Source of the DNA: Myxococcales bacterium
Lineage (GTDB): Bacteria; Myxococcota_A; UBA9160; UBA4427
Assembly: GCA_014240165.1 (NCBI GenBank)
Contig: JAAZXM010000025.1
Location: forward strand, 1-54,233
Direction: 5' to 3'
Length of the DNA stretch: 54,233 nucleotides
The notes beneath the pieces were generated by a model. The model searched no databases. It saw only the letters and a program-made list of their open reading frames with translations, and was not told where the DNA came from. Below, in pieces: positions 53,405 to 54,233 of the stretch (the stretch's first letter is position 1; each line of letters opens with the position of its first letter). The position numbers were made by a program, and so were the translations under genes.

Positions 53405-53586
53405 GTTCGCCTCGCTCGGGGGGGGTCGGGGAATCCCCCATGGTAGCGCCAGGGGCGCGGTTGGGTCCTGTGGGCGCCGGACCCCGAAGCCCAGGGGCTG
53501 GCCCGGCGCTCCGCCCGGAGGCCGGGTCTGGGCGTCCAGGGCAGCGGAATATATCGGGAATTCGGCTTGCCCCGGCCAGGAATCTT

Positions 53587-53664
<78 letters not shown>

Positions 53665-53796
53665 ACCGAAGAGCGCCCGAGGCTATCGGCCGCTCGGGGG
53701 GGTGTCAACGTGCCCCCCAGGCGCCCCCGGCTCCCGTTCCGGGCTGCTATTCATCTGCGGCAAGGGGGCGGGGCACGACAGAACCGCCCCCTCCGC

Positions 53797-53873
53797 GCCC
53801 CGGTAGCTCAGTTGGATAGAGCAGCTGCCTTCTAAGCAGCGGGTCGGGGGTTCAAATCCCTCCCGGGGTGCCA
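53797..53873 (+). tRNA. tRNA-Arg, anticodon UCU
   Basis: A 77-nt cloverleaf. Acceptor GCCCCGG / CCGGGGT with a G-U first pair, anticodon stem GCTGC / GCAGC around CTTCTAA (UCU, reading AGA/AGG), T-loop TTCAAAT, discriminator G and encoded CCA. A partial copy of its 3' end lies about 90 bp downstream. Confidence 0.95.
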
Positions 53874-53961
53874 TTGGGGTCAGCCAATCGCGGGTATCTG
53901 GAGGTACCGGGGAAGGCGGAAGCGTTCGTGGGATTTGCTCAGCGAGCGCAGCGAGCACGCG

Positions 53962-53987
53962 AATCCCTCCCGGGGTGCTATTGGGGG
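53962..53987 (+). repeat. Partial copy of tRNA-Arg(UCU) 3' end
   Basis: AATCCCTCCCGGGGTGC at 53962 repeats 53855-53871, the T-arm and acceptor of tRNA-Arg(UCU). Similarity continues past the tRNA (CATTGGGG versus TATTGGGG), so 24 of 26 bases match; the second C of CCA is T in the copy. It lies 107 bp downstream, on the same strand. Confidence 0.85.
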
Positions 53988-54056
53988 TCTGATGGCGGGT
54001 ACGTACACAGACAAGAGCACAGACAAGGGCCGAAGGGCCGGTAAGGGAGTGGTTCG

Positions 54057-54233
54057 ATGAAAACGTTTGCAAAGTGGGTCGGGTATTTCTTGGGTTTGAT
54101 CGTCGCTCTCGTGCTTGGGGCGCTGGTCTTGGCGCGCTTTGCCGACGGGCCTTTGGAGATCATCGCGGGGGTGCCTTTCACGACCGGAGAGGTGGCCACA
54201 GTTGAGCCCGATTGGGGCTTTGCGAAAGACTAC
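54057..54233 (+). CDS. Membrane-anchored protein, N-terminal part only (runs off window)
   Basis: The ATG has AAGGGAG 8 bases upstream and opens MKTFAKWVGYFLGLIVALVL, one N-terminal transmembrane helix, then a periplasmic start (GALVLARFADGP, LEIIAGVPFTTGE). The window ends after 59 codons. The pattern matches an uncharacterised membrane-anchored family that I recall by its helix followed by a DGP..IIAGGPF-type stretch, but I give no function. Confidence 0.75.
   Translation, partial: MKTFAKWVGYFLGLIVALVLGALVLARFADGPLEIIAGVPFTTGEVATVEPDWGFAKDY

Overview
Organism and overall character. The window is about 60% GC (by eye), densely coded on both strands, and Gram-negative: it has a TonB-dependent receptor, a BamA/TamA-type outer-membrane barrel, a lipobox lipoprotein and a PEP-CTERM-like surface protein. 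The mix of CaiB/BaiF CoA transferases, three phytanoyl-CoA-dioxygenase-like enzymes, an F420-type luciferase-like oxidoreductase, a P450, a PAPS-type sulfotransferase and orphan oxidoreductases is typical of metabolically broad delta-proteobacterial-like lineages (Myxococcota, Binatota and relatives). That placement is inference; no rRNA or marker gene is present.

Layout. 1-10.6 kb: oxidoreductase and dioxygenase genes (SDR, DUF1214 protein, sulfotransferase, PhyH, polysaccharide deacetylase, ALDH, VOC, crotonase, ThuA) with a decayed formyltransferase at 6.25-6.77 kb. 11.9-15.1 kb: a tight operon for a 2-oxoacid/acetoin-dehydrogenase-like complex (E1 alpha, E1 beta and an E2 whose catalytic domain is an alpha/beta hydrolase). 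15.2-27.1 kb: a molybdopterin oxidoreductase, a hybrid histidine kinase, a saccharopine-dehydrogenase-like enzyme, a ferric-reductase-like membrane protein, a double-domain CoA transferase, a P450 N-terminal remnant, an MDR enzyme and an LLM enzyme. 27.2-31.8 kb: a redox module with a TetR regulator, a perfect palindromic operator candidate, a DsbD/ScsB-type electron carrier and a membrane-anchored redoxin. 32-37.2 kb: a small secreted His/Cys protein, a ZnuD-like receptor and an outer-membrane barrel. 37.3-41.2 kb: PhyH, TetR, tandem palindromes and a large secreted glycine-linker protein of unknown function. 41.3-47.2 kb: small enzymes, a TauE exporter, a lipoprotein and a PEP-CTERM-like protein. 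47.3-54.2 kb: tRNA-Arg(UCG), a phosphatase, a holin-like protein, SnoaL/SDR genes, a 17-bp tandem repeat, P450, CoA transferase, a small HTH protein, tRNA-His, tRNA-Arg(UCU) and a partial gene.

Main result. The redoxin gene at 30479-31243 is interrupted in frame by one TGA exactly where the catalytic motif Cys-Pro-Tyr-Cys is expected. Ten bases after the TGA lies a perfect 6-bp hairpin whose 5-base loop contains GU, the layout of a bacterial SECIS. I read this gene as a selenoprotein (motif U-P-Y-C, U134/C137). It lies directly downstream of a DsbD/ScsB-like carrier that could reduce it, so the two form a predicted periplasmic selenium-dependent redox pair behind a TetR switch. No selA, selB, selC or selD gene is in the window. 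Other notable signals are two tRNA-Arg genes each followed by a partial copy of its own 3' end, tandem ATACCA-N2-TGGTAT palindromes, and two gene remnants.
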